Shown here: in pieces, positions 26,317 through 33,935 of the stretch | Layout: the number at the start of each line of letters is the position of its first letter | Numbering within the stretch: the stretch's first letter is position 1 | NCBI RefSeq assembly: GCF_029433105.1 | Contig: NZ_JARNTW010000021.1 | Coordinates: forward strand, 1 to 64,000 | DNA from: Runella sp. MFBS21 | GTDB taxonomy: Bacteria; Bacteroidota; Bacteroidia; Cytophagales; Spirosomataceae | Direction of reading: 5' to 3' | DNA: 64,000 bases | The notes under the pieces: generated by a model | Database searches by the model: none | Told to the model about the DNA's origin: nothing | What the model saw: the letters and a program-made list of their open reading frames with translations, nothing else | Made by a program: the position numbers and the translations under genes

Positions 26317-26895
26317 ATGAAACCAATTAAAGAAATAGCGGAAATCCTTTTTGGTCTGTATGCCAAAGAAAGAAGCACAACCGGCGGGGTGTTGTACTTG
26401 CAAATTGGTGACTTTGATGCCAATGGAAATCTGGTTTTAGGCAAAGATAAAACTTATATAAACCCAACTGAAATTAATAACGAAAGACAATTCTTAACTT
26501 CTGGCGACATACTTTTACCAGCCAAAGGGCTAAAAAATGCTGCTTTTCATATCAATGAACATCATTTGCCTGCCGTGGCTTCTTCGCTGTTTTTTGTGAT
26601 TCGACTACAAGATACAACCATCTTGCCTCAGTTTCTTGCCATCTATCTGAATCACCCAGCAACTCAGTCAAAAATAAAAGCCATGATTAGCTCTACTTTG
26701 ACTGTGCCTGTTTTGAACAAAAAAGAGTTCCAAGAGCTGCCTGTACCTACAATTTCGTTGGCTGAGCAAAAAGAAATCATTCAATTGCACCACATTTACC
26801 AACAGGAACGAGCAATTACAATTCAATTACTGGAAAAAAAAGAACAACTATTTCACGGGATATTCACTCAAATCATAACCCAAGATCATGTCTAA
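26317..26895 (+). CDS. hsdS: Single-TRD (half-length) type I specificity subunit
   Basis: 192 residues containing one target-recognition-like domain (about 1-145: GVLYLQIGDFDANGNL ... SGDILLPAKG) and a single conserved coiled region beginning LAEQKEIIQLHHIYQQE. Normal HsdS proteins have two such units. Half-length subunits can dimerise and recognise palindromic sites (family knowledge). It overlaps HsdM by 8 nt, so it is translated with the methyltransferase. A full-length HsdS lies further downstream, so this locus carries two specificity genes. Confidence 0.75.
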   Translation: MKPIKEIAEILFGLYAKERSTTGGVLYLQIGDFDANGNLVLGKDKTYINPTEINNERQFLTSGDILLPAKGLKNAAFHINEHHLPAVASSLFFVIRLQDTTILPQFLAIYLNHPATQSKIKAMISSTLTVPVLNKKEFQELPVPTISLAEQKEIIQLHHIYQQERAITIQLLEKKEQLFHGIFTQIITQDHV

Positions 26896-28399
26896 AATCA
26901 TTACCCAAGCCGAAATCAACAATACCGTTTGGAAAGCCTGTGATACATTCAGGGGTGTAATAGACCCCAGTCAGTACAAAGATTATATCTTGACTTTTCT
27001 GTTTGTGAAGTACCTGTCCGACTTATGGAAAGACCGCTATAACTACCATCTGAACCGCTACGATGGCAACATCGAACGGACCGAAAGAGCCATGCGAAAC
27101 GAGCGTTTCCAATTGCCCAAACATTGCCAATATGATTATCTCTATACTAATCGCAGCGAACCCAACATTGGCGAACTCATCAACGAAGCACTGGAAGAGT
27201 TGCAAGACTCGAACCGCACTAAGCTCGAAGGCGTATTTCGGAATATTGATTTCAATTCAGAGGCCAATTTAGGGCAGACCAAAGACCGTAACAGACGACT
27301 GAAAAACCTCATCGAAGACTTTAAAAATGTAGATCTCACGCCATCTCATTTGGAGTCGGCTGATGTTATTGGCGATGTTTATGAATTTTTGATTGAACGT
27401 TTTGCCTCTGACGCAGGTAAGAAGGCAGGGGAGTTTTATACCCCCTCACCAATCGCTACGCTTTTGGCAGCCTTAATGAACCCCCAGCCTGGTAATCGCA
27501 TTTGTGATCCTACTTGCGGTTCTGGTTCTTTATTGATTAAAGTCGCTCAAAAAATTGGCTCTAATAATTTCTCCATCTACGGCCAAGAGGTAAACGGCTC
27601 AACGTATGCGCTTGCCCGTATGAACATGTTTTTGCACGGTATGGACGATGCTACCATCCGTTGGGGCGACACTATCAATAACCCGCTATTGCTGGAAGGC
27701 GACAACCTGATGAAGTATGACATTGTGGTAGCCAATCCGCCATTTTCACTCGATAAGTGGGGAGCCGAAGATGCAGGTCATGATCGCCATAATCGTTTTT
27801 GGCGGGGAGTTCCACCAAAATCAAAAGGTGATTTCGCCTTTATTAGCCACATGATAGAAACTGCCTACGAAGGCAAAGGTAAAGTGGGTGTAGTTGTGCC
27901 TCATGGCGTGTTGTTCAGAGGTGCAGCCGAAGGCAAGATTCGCCAGCAACTTATCGAAGACAACGTGCTCGAAGCCGTCATTGGTTTGCCTGCCAATCTA
28001 TTTTTCGGGACAGGTATCCCTACTGCCATCATGGTGTTTAATAGAGGCAAACAAACCTCAGATGTGCTCTTTATTGATGCCTCCAAAGAATATGTAGAAG
28101 GCAAAAACCAAAATTCACTCAGCCTCGAAAATATCAATCATATTACAGAAACATACAGAGCGTTTCAAACGTCCAAATCAGAGGTAGGAGTTATTGAAAC
28201 TATGTATGCCTACCGTGCTGATATTGAGGAAATACGCCAAAACGATTATAACTTGAATATTCCCCGCTACGTGGACACCTTCGAGGAAGAACCCGAAATA
28301 GACCTGAAAGCCACCCAAAACGAGATTGATAATCTTGAAAACCGATTGACCGATATTAAGCAGCAAATGAAAGCCTATTTGCAGGAATTAGGATTTTAA
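26888..28399 (+). CDS. hsdM: Type I restriction-modification methyltransferase HsdM
   Basis: 503 residues. The N-terminal helical domain (KACDTFRGVIDPSQYKDYIL) is typical of HsdM. Motif I DPTCGSGSLL lies near residue 208 and the catalytic NPPF near residue 282. It transfers methyl groups to adenine at the sites recognised by HsdS and, with HsdR, forms the restriction complex. It overlaps the half-length HsdS gene and is followed 12 nt later by the CBASS effector gene. All key motifs are present. Confidence 0.95.
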   Translation: MSKIITQAEINNTVWKACDTFRGVIDPSQYKDYILTFLFVKYLSDLWKDRYNYHLNRYDGNIERTERAMRNERFQLPKHCQYDYLYTNRSEPNIGELINEALEELQDSNRTKLEGVFRNIDFNSEANLGQTKDRNRRLKNLIEDFKNVDLTPSHLESADVIGDVYEFLIERFASDAGKKAGEFYTPSPIATLLAALMNPQPGNRICDPTCGSGSLLIKVAQKIGSNNFSIYGQEVNGSTYALARMNMFLHGMDDATIRWGDTINNPLLLEGDNLMKYDIVVANPPFSLDKWGAEDAGHDRHNRFWRGVPPKSKGDFAFISHMIETAYEGKGKVGVVVPHGVLFRGAAEGKIRQQLIEDNVLEAVIGLPANLFFGTGIPTAIMVFNRGKQTSDVLFIDASKEYVEGKNQNSLSLENINHITETYRAFQTSKSEVGVIETMYAYRADIEEIRQNDYNLNIPRYVDTFEEEPEIDLKATQNEIDNLENRLTDIKQQMKAYLQELGF

Positions 28400-28411
28400 A
28401 TAATTATAGCC

Positions 28412-29572
28412 ATGAAAACAGTTACGAAAAAAGAAAAAAATAGAACCCCCATACCTCCTAAAACAATTTTAAGGCTTTGGGTTAAAGCAGCTGGAAGATG
28501 TCAGTTTGAAGGTTGTAACAAGCAACTTTGGAGGGATGATATAACAATGAAAGAATGTAATAAAGCATACGTAGCTCACATTGTTGCGGCAGAAGAAGGT
28601 GGAGAACGTGGAGATCCGATAAAGTCGAAGCTACTTTGTACTGAATATAGCAATTTGATGTTGTTATGCGCTGATTGTCACAATAGAGTTGACGAAAAAG
28701 GTATTGGAGGCAAAAATTATCCAGAAGATGTACTTCTCAAAATGAAACAAATCCATGAAGAACGGATTGAGAGACAAACAGGAATAGATCAAGATAAGCA
28801 TAGTGAAATCTTGCTTTTTGGAGCAAACATAGGAAAGCATGATTCACCGCTGTGCTATAAAATGGCACATCAAACAATCATTGACACACATTATCCATCA
28901 AGCCAAAAGGGAATAGAACTTGGGTTGACAAATAGTGGAATCCTTGATCATACTCAACGATTTTGGGAATGTGAAGAGGAGAACTTGCGGATAAATTTTG
29001 ATAATTACGTAAAACGCCAAAGGCAATCAGGTACAATTAAACACCTATCAGTCTTTGGGTTAGCTCCCCAGCCCTTACTGATTCTTCTGGGTAGCCTATT
29101 GGGTGAATTACACCCAACGGAGGTTTATCAGCTTCATCGAGAGCCGAAAACATGGAAGTGGTTGAATGAAATGGACGAGGTAACTTTTGAGGTAATTAAA
29201 CCTCAAAATAGTTACCCAACCGTTGCTTTGGTATTTGCGTTGAGCGCTACGATTACGGAAGACCGTATCGTGAGCGTATTAGGTGAGGAATGTTCAATTT
29301 GGACATTTACAGTGAACAAACCCAACAATGACTTTCTGAGAAACAGAGAGCAATTGGCACGGTTTAGAACGGAATTGCGATTGCTCTTGAATGAAATAAA
29401 GGCCCGCCATGGTCAAAATAACCTCATTCACGTATTCCCTGCAATGCCCAGTGCCATGGCAATTGAATTGGGAAGAGTAAGAATGCCGAAGGCAGACTTG
29501 CCGATGCTCGTTTACGACCAAAATTTTCAAAACCCAGCTGGTGGGTTTTACCAAACAATCAAAATTGATTAA
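28412..29572 (+). CDS. cap5: CBASS effector: HNH endonuclease with SAVED domain (Cap5)
   Basis: 386 residues. An N-terminal HNH domain carries Cys30/Cys35, His56 (AHIVAAEEGG), Asn81 and CADCHN with Cys86/Cys89/His90. From about residue 150 onward it has the SAVED fold (ISVFGLAPQPLLILLGSLLGE-like strand-helix, FALSAT, VFPAMPSAMAIELGR), which binds cyclic nucleotides. In Cap5, ligand binding lets the HNH domain degrade DNA and kill the infected cell. The partner cyclase starts 2 nt downstream. All recognisable catalytic residues are present. Confidence 0.9.
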   Translation: MKTVTKKEKNRTPIPPKTILRLWVKAAGRCQFEGCNKQLWRDDITMKECNKAYVAHIVAAEEGGERGDPIKSKLLCTEYSNLMLLCADCHNRVDEKGIGGKNYPEDVLLKMKQIHEERIERQTGIDQDKHSEILLFGANIGKHDSPLCYKMAHQTIIDTHYPSSQKGIELGLTNSGILDHTQRFWECEEENLRINFDNYVKRQRQSGTIKHLSVFGLAPQPLLILLGSLLGELHPTEVYQLHREPKTWKWLNEMDEVTFEVIKPQNSYPTVALVFALSATITEDRIVSVLGEECSIWTFTVNKPNNDFLRNREQLARFRTELRLLLNEIKARHGQNNLIHVFPAMPSAMAIELGRVRMPKADLPMLVYDQNFQNPAGGFYQTIKID

Positions 29573-29574
29573 AA

Positions 29575-30786
29575 ATGACCCCAGAAATAGACAGAGAGTA
29601 CAGCAAAATTCTTGATAAAATTGCCGAAAAATTAGACCTTACCGATAACCAGTATGAAATTGCTACCCGCAGTTACCAAGCCGTAGCAAGTTGGTTAGAT
29701 GCCCCCGATTCTCCATTAAGACCCTACCGCCCACATATTAGCCCACAAGGGTCATTTAGGTACGGCACAGTGATTCGTCCGCTTTTGGAAGATGAAGAAT
29801 ACGACGTTGATTTGACCTGTAAACTACATATTTCTGAAAGCCAAATTTCGCAACAGTGGTTAAAAAAAGTAGTAGGTGACCGCCTGAAAGCAAATGAAAC
29901 CTACAAGCGTATGCTTGCGCCCGAAAAACGGAGATGTTGGCGACTGCAATACAATGACCAATTTCGTTTTCATTTAGACATCGTACCGTCTATTCCCGAC
30001 AGCGCTCAGTATATTCAACAACTCACTACACAACTGGCCGTACCTCGTTCGCTGGCCGTTTATGCCCTTTGTATTACTGACAATGAAATGTGGGATACCG
30101 ATATTGATTTTCCCAAAAGTAATCCCGAAGGTTACGCACTGTGGTTTTTACAGACTATGAAAGTGGAGTTTGATCGCCGACGTATGCTTTTGGCGGAACA
30201 AATGAAAATGAGTGTGGACGATGTACCTGAGTACCGAGTAAAAACCCCTCTACAACGGGTAGTGCAACTTTTGAAGCGGCACCGAGATTTGCGCTATGGA
30301 GATAACCCCAATTCACCCATTTCAATAATAATCACCACCCTTGCGGCCAAAGCCTACCAAAATGAAACCGATATTTTTGTAGCCCTACGCAATGTATTGA
30401 GCCGAATGGCAAGTTTTATCGAGCTGGATGAGCAAGGTAATAAAGTTGTTAAAAATCCCGTAAATCCACTTGAAAACTTTGCTGATAAATGGGCAGAAAA
30501 CCCCGAAAAGGAAGAATTGTTTTTTGAATGGCTCAACCGAGCTAAGCGAGACTTTGACCAGCTCGCTCAAAAACGTGGACTACCCGAACTTGCAGTACCG
30601 TTGCAACAGTACTTTGGTGAAAACATAGTGAAAAAAGCCCTTAATGAGGTAGCTGAACAAACGTTGAAAGAACGAGAAGCCAATCGTCTCTTTATGGCGG
30701 CAGGAACGGGCATTTTGAGCTCACAACAGACTCCCAAAAGTGTACCTGTAACCCAACACAATCCGTATGGGAGCGATAAAGGTTAA
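29575..30786 (+). CDS. cdn: CD-NTase of a type II-short CBASS
   Basis: 403 residues. The nucleotidyltransferase motif G59-S60-FRYGT is followed by D77-V-D79 and a third acidic residue D135 (FHLDIVPS), completing the metal-binding triad of cGAS/DncV-like enzymes. It makes a cyclic nucleotide signal for the SAVED effector just upstream. The chain ends ...PYGSDKG, a C-terminal glycine, as expected for CD-NTases that are linked through that residue by an E2-like partner. That partner overlaps the gene by 20 nt. The clade (possibly G) is a guess from the Cap5 pairing. Confidence 0.9.
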   Translation: MTPEIDREYSKILDKIAEKLDLTDNQYEIATRSYQAVASWLDAPDSPLRPYRPHISPQGSFRYGTVIRPLLEDEEYDVDLTCKLHISESQISQQWLKKVVGDRLKANETYKRMLAPEKRRCWRLQYNDQFRFHLDIVPSIPDSAQYIQQLTTQLAVPRSLAVYALCITDNEMWDTDIDFPKSNPEGYALWFLQTMKVEFDRRRMLLAEQMKMSVDDVPEYRVKTPLQRVVQLLKRHRDLRYGDNPNSPISIIITTLAAKAYQNETDIFVALRNVLSRMASFIELDEQGNKVVKNPVNPLENFADKWAENPEKEELFFEWLNRAKRDFDQLAQKRGLPELAVPLQQYFGENIVKKALNEVAEQTLKEREANRLFMAAGTGILSSQQTPKSVPVTQHNPYGSDKG

Positions 30787-31252
30787 AAAGCTGACCCCTA
30801 TAATGCAGGGAGCAAGGTTAAAAGCCTTGTTCCCCTTGTCTGATTTTACGGTGCTGGCACACGGTTTGGGTATTAGGTGGAAAGGCTACCTACAACCCAA
30901 TCCTATCAGCCAACTTTATCAAATAAGCGTCACGTATTTTCAAGGTAAACCGCCAATTACCAAAGTACATACACCGTTAATTATTCCCGATGGCAAAGAA
31001 CTCCCTCATGTATATTCACAGACCAAACAGGAGCTTTGTCTCTATTATCCCAAAAATAACGAATGGCACAGCGGTTTGTGGATTGTAAGAACCATTGTCC
31101 CTTGGGCATCAGAATGGCTATATCATTACGAAAACTGGGTAGCTACTGGCGATTGGAAGGGTGGTGGAATTGAGCACGAACAACCCATCAAAGTAGAGGT
31201 AGAATCAAAGAAAAGATTTAGTGTATTACTACCCAAATTATTGAAACGCTAA
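30767..31252 (+). CDS. cap2: E2-like protein of type II-short CBASS
   Basis: 161 residues with an E2-like core. The LCLYYP segment places Cys91 where E2 enzymes carry their thioester cysteine. The signature IVPWASEWLYHYENWVATGDW plus KGGG (about 110-134) is shared by the stand-alone E2 proteins of type II-short CBASS. In characterised systems this E2 binds the C-terminal glycine of the CD-NTase and primes it. Here the upstream CD-NTase does end in glycine, which supports the pairing. It overlaps that gene by 20 nt. No E1 or JAB is present in this CBASS set itself. Confidence 0.85.
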   Translation: MGAIKVKKLTPIMQGARLKALFPLSDFTVLAHGLGIRWKGYLQPNPISQLYQISVTYFQGKPPITKVHTPLIIPDGKELPHVYSQTKQELCLYYPKNNEWHSGLWIVRTIVPWASEWLYHYENWVATGDWKGGGIEHEQPIKVEVESKKRFSVLLPKLLKR

Positions 31253-31263
31253 TCAAGCCCAAC

Positions 31264-31431
31264 ATGGAGTACACCATACCGCTACTGCCACTACCCCAAG
31301 ACATCGAAACAAGAGTAGTATTGAAAAAAACGGCTAAGGCACATCAGAGATTGGCTGAACTGAAAGGTATTGCCCAAACCAACCCTAATAATGCCATCAT
31401 TATCAATTTATATCAATCAACGGCTTTTTGA
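31264..31431 (+). pseudogene. Truncated N-terminus of a Fic-family gene
   Basis: An ATG at 31264 opens 55 codons starting MEYTIPLLPLPQDIETRVVL and continuing KKTAKAHQRLAELKGIA with NAIIINLYQ near the end, then TGA. This matches the N-terminal domain of Fic/DOC adenylyltransferases (LPPLP..ETk.vLkkl..A...LaeLkG). The catalytic HPFxxGNGR part is absent, and the next gene begins about 100 nt later. It is therefore a fragment left behind by deletion, probably when the hsdS region was rearranged. It may still be translated but cannot be an active Fic enzyme. Confidence 0.7.
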
Positions 31432-31535
31432 AACAATCATGAATGTTCTTAAACTGTAACCAAAACGCCGTTTTTCTTTACCTATTCTCAAAACAAGTAA
31501 ACAAAAAAACCAATTTCTTTACCTATTTTACACCC

Positions 31536-32741
31536 ATGCACAACCCCAAAAACTCCCTCCCCAACGGCTGGTCCCTTAAAAAATTGGGGGAAATTGCGAA
31601 GATTACATCAGGTGGAACACCAGATAGAAGTAAACCCAGCTATTGGAATGGTGAATATCCTTGGATTTCAACTTCATTGATTGATTTTAACGTAATTGAA
31701 AAGTCAGAAGAGTATATTACGGAAGAAGGTTTGTCAAATTCATCGGCCAAATTATTCCCAATTGGTACTATACTGATGGCTATGTATGGGCAAGGGAAAA
31801 CACGGGGTAAAGTAGCACTATTGGGTATGGAAGCTGCTACTAATCAGGCGTGTGCAGCAATTATTTTAAACAATGGACAGACTATTACAGATTTTGTTTT
31901 TCAAAATTTAGCCAGTCGTTATGAAGAAATTAGAGGGCTAAGTAACGTGGGAAATCAAGAAAATCTAAACGGAGAACTTATCAAAGGACTTCCCGTAAAA
32001 CTCCCCCCCCTGGCTGAACAGCAGAAAATAGCGACTATCTTGGGTACTTGGGATGCCGCCCTCCAAACCACCAACGCCCTGCTCAACGCTCTCCAAAAAC
32101 GTAAAAAAGGACTGATGCAACAACTCCTCAGCCCCAAACCCGACTGGAAAGAGGTGAGGTTGGGGGAGGTGGGGAGTTTTTCTAAGGGTTCAGGCATAAC
32201 AAAAGAAGAACTGATTGAAAATGGAATTCCATGTATTCGATATGGAGAAATTTATACAGTTCATCATTTTGTCATAAGAAAATATCATTCATTCATTTCG
32301 GAGCAGACGGCTTCTTCAAGTAAACAAATTAAACAAAATGATATTCTCTTTGCTGGCTCTGGTGAAACGCTTGAAGATATTGGTAAAGCAGTTGCGTTTA
32401 TTGGAACTGACGAGGTTTATGCTGGTGGCGATTTAATTATTTTCAGTCCTCAGGGTGGTGATAGCATTTTTCTTTCTTACATCATAAATAGTGCTTTTGT
32501 AAGAAAGCAGATTCGAGCCTTTGGACAAGGACAAAGTGTTGTTCATTTGTATTCACGTGATATTGAAAAACTAAAAATACACCTACCTCCATTCACCGAG
32601 CAAACCCGCATTGCCGCCATTCTGAACGCTGCCGATGCGGAGCTACGGCAAACGGAGGTGTATTTGGAAAAACTCAAAACGCAAAAACGAGGCCTGATGC
32701 AGCAGCTATTGACGGGGAAAGTGCGGGTAACAACAAGATAA
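31536..32741 (+). CDS. hsdS: Type I specificity subunit HsdS (two recognition domains)
   Basis: 401 residues from ATG 31536 (MHNPKNSLPNGW). A longer frame back to 31443 is unlikely because HsdS proteins begin near this Gly-Trp. Two target-recognition domains are each followed by a conserved helix region: LPPLAEQQKIATILGTWDAA then LPPFTEQTRIAAILNAADAE, each ending KRGLMQQLL or KKGLMQQLL. The protein sets the DNA target of HsdM and HsdR. It is separated from hsdM by the CBASS genes and a Fic fragment. A hairpin follows its stop. Confidence 0.92.
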   Translation: MHNPKNSLPNGWSLKKLGEIAKITSGGTPDRSKPSYWNGEYPWISTSLIDFNVIEKSEEYITEEGLSNSSAKLFPIGTILMAMYGQGKTRGKVALLGMEAATNQACAAIILNNGQTITDFVFQNLASRYEEIRGLSNVGNQENLNGELIKGLPVKLPPLAEQQKIATILGTWDAALQTTNALLNALQKRKKGLMQQLLSPKPDWKEVRLGEVGSFSKGSGITKEELIENGIPCIRYGEIYTVHHFVIRKYHSFISEQTASSSKQIKQNDILFAGSGETLEDIGKAVAFIGTDEVYAGGDLIIFSPQGGDSIFLSYIINSAFVRKQIRAFGQGQSVVHLYSRDIEKLKIHLPPFTEQTRIAAILNAADAELRQTEVYLEKLKTQKRGLMQQLLTGKVRVTTR

Positions 32742-32742
32742 A

Positions 32743-32778
32743 AGCCCTGGTTACGAACCAAGGCTCAAAAGCTTTTTT
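32743..32778 (+). terminator. Probable terminator after hsdS
   Basis: AGCCCTGGTT (32743-32752) pairs with AACCAAGGCT (32756-32765) with one mismatch and a 3-nt loop. A short spacer and a run of T follow (about 32773-32778). It separates hsdS from the second CD-NTase gene, which therefore probably has its own promoter in the 200-nt AT-rich spacer. Confidence 0.5.
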
Positions 32779-32976
32779 GATTGTTGCGGCTGCTTCGGCA
32801 GTCCGACCGATACAGACAAGGGTCAGACCGAGTCAGCTTAGTGCAAAAGTGTTTAAATACTTAAACATTTCTAAATAAAGTACAATGATTTTTGCATAAT
32901 GTACAGTAAAAATCAATTAAATCACCCTAAAACACAAAACGAAGTGTACACTTAGTAATTATAAAATGACAACGTC

Positions 32977-33861
32977 ATGGCAAATTGTCATCAACAATTC
33001 ATTACTTATCGGAGTAACTTGGATATACCGCCAACTACCTTTAATCGCTTGAAAACTGCCCAATATGGGGTAGAAAAACAACTGAGAAAGTATTTCGATA
33101 AAAGGGAAGGGTATAATGTAAAGGGCTTCAAGGTACAAGGTTCAAAAAGCATCAGCACCATGATTCGAAAGCAAGGCGATACAGTAGATATAGATTTTGG
33201 GATTTATTTTTATCCCAAACCCAATGTACAGCCCGCTACACTGATTGAGCGAGTATATGATGCTCTTTATGATTTACGTACTACTTATGCCCCTACTCGT
33301 AAGAATAAATGCGTAAGAGTAATTTATCGTGAAGAATCAAAAATCCACATTGATGTACCTATTTTCTATTTAGAACAGCTAAGGGGAGAGCGCAATCCAC
33401 AATTGGCTACTCGAAACGGTTGGATTTCGAGTGATGCAACCGAATTTGAGGCATGGTATAAAGACAATAAGGGCAGTAGAAATGTGCAATTGACGCACAT
33501 TATTCGCTACCTAAAAGGTTGGGCAACCCATTATGGACAGGATTTTGAAATGCCCAAAGGAGTAGCGATGACTGTTTTGGCAGCTACCCATCACGAAAAG
33601 CACAGCCGAGATGATATAGCATTTTTAGCAACCATCATAAATATCAGACAAACTCTTCAAAGGGGTTTTAGTTGTAATATGCCCGTAAAACCACATGACG
33701 ACTTGTTGAGAAATATAAATACATTGTCAAAGCGACAGGCATTTTTTCACCATCTTGATGCCCTAATAGAAGATGGAGAAATCGCTGTTAAAACAACAAA
33801 GAAAGAGAAAGCAATCCAGCTTTGGCATAAGCATTTAGGTAAACATTTTCCCACCTATTAA
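32977..33861 (+). CDS. Second CD-NTase-like nucleotidyltransferase, no adjacent effector
   Basis: 294 residues with all core features of a cGAS/DncV-like enzyme: G55-S56 (QGSKSIST), D71-I-D73 (TVDIDFGIY) and D126 (IHIDVPIF). It is unrelated in detail to the CBASS cyclase 3 kb upstream. It has no GlyGly or Gly terminus (ends FPTY) and no E2, HORMA or effector gene beside it. Its neighbours are hsdS (after a terminator) and hsdR. It could be an orphan CBASS or Pycsar-like cyclase, use the upstream SAVED effector, or have a non-cyclase nucleotidyltransferase role. Confidence 0.75.
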   Translation: MANCHQQFITYRSNLDIPPTTFNRLKTAQYGVEKQLRKYFDKREGYNVKGFKVQGSKSISTMIRKQGDTVDIDFGIYFYPKPNVQPATLIERVYDALYDLRTTYAPTRKNKCVRVIYREESKIHIDVPIFYLEQLRGERNPQLATRNGWISSDATEFEAWYKDNKGSRNVQLTHIIRYLKGWATHYGQDFEMPKGVAMTVLAATHHEKHSRDDIAFLATIINIRQTLQRGFSCNMPVKPHDDLLRNINTLSKRQAFFHHLDALIEDGEIAVKTTKKEKAIQLWHKHLGKHFPTY

Positions 33862-33935
33862 CCTTTTTAAAAAAAATAGTACCTGTTTAACCGCCGTAAA
33901 TCATAGAAGAAGTACATTGTTTAACGTCTAAAATT

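Noticed and set aside
31443-31535. Upstream extension of hsdS and a repeated TTTCTTTACCTATT (twice, about 55 nt apart)
   Set aside because: HsdS proteins start near the Gly-Trp at 31563; the short repeat occurs only twice and has no flanking inverted repeats, so it is neither a CRISPR nor an inversion site.
26317-32741. Shufflon-type DNA inversion between the two hsdS genes
   Set aside because: The half-length and full-length genes lack long shared DNA segments and both point in the same direction; no inverted recombination sites were seen.
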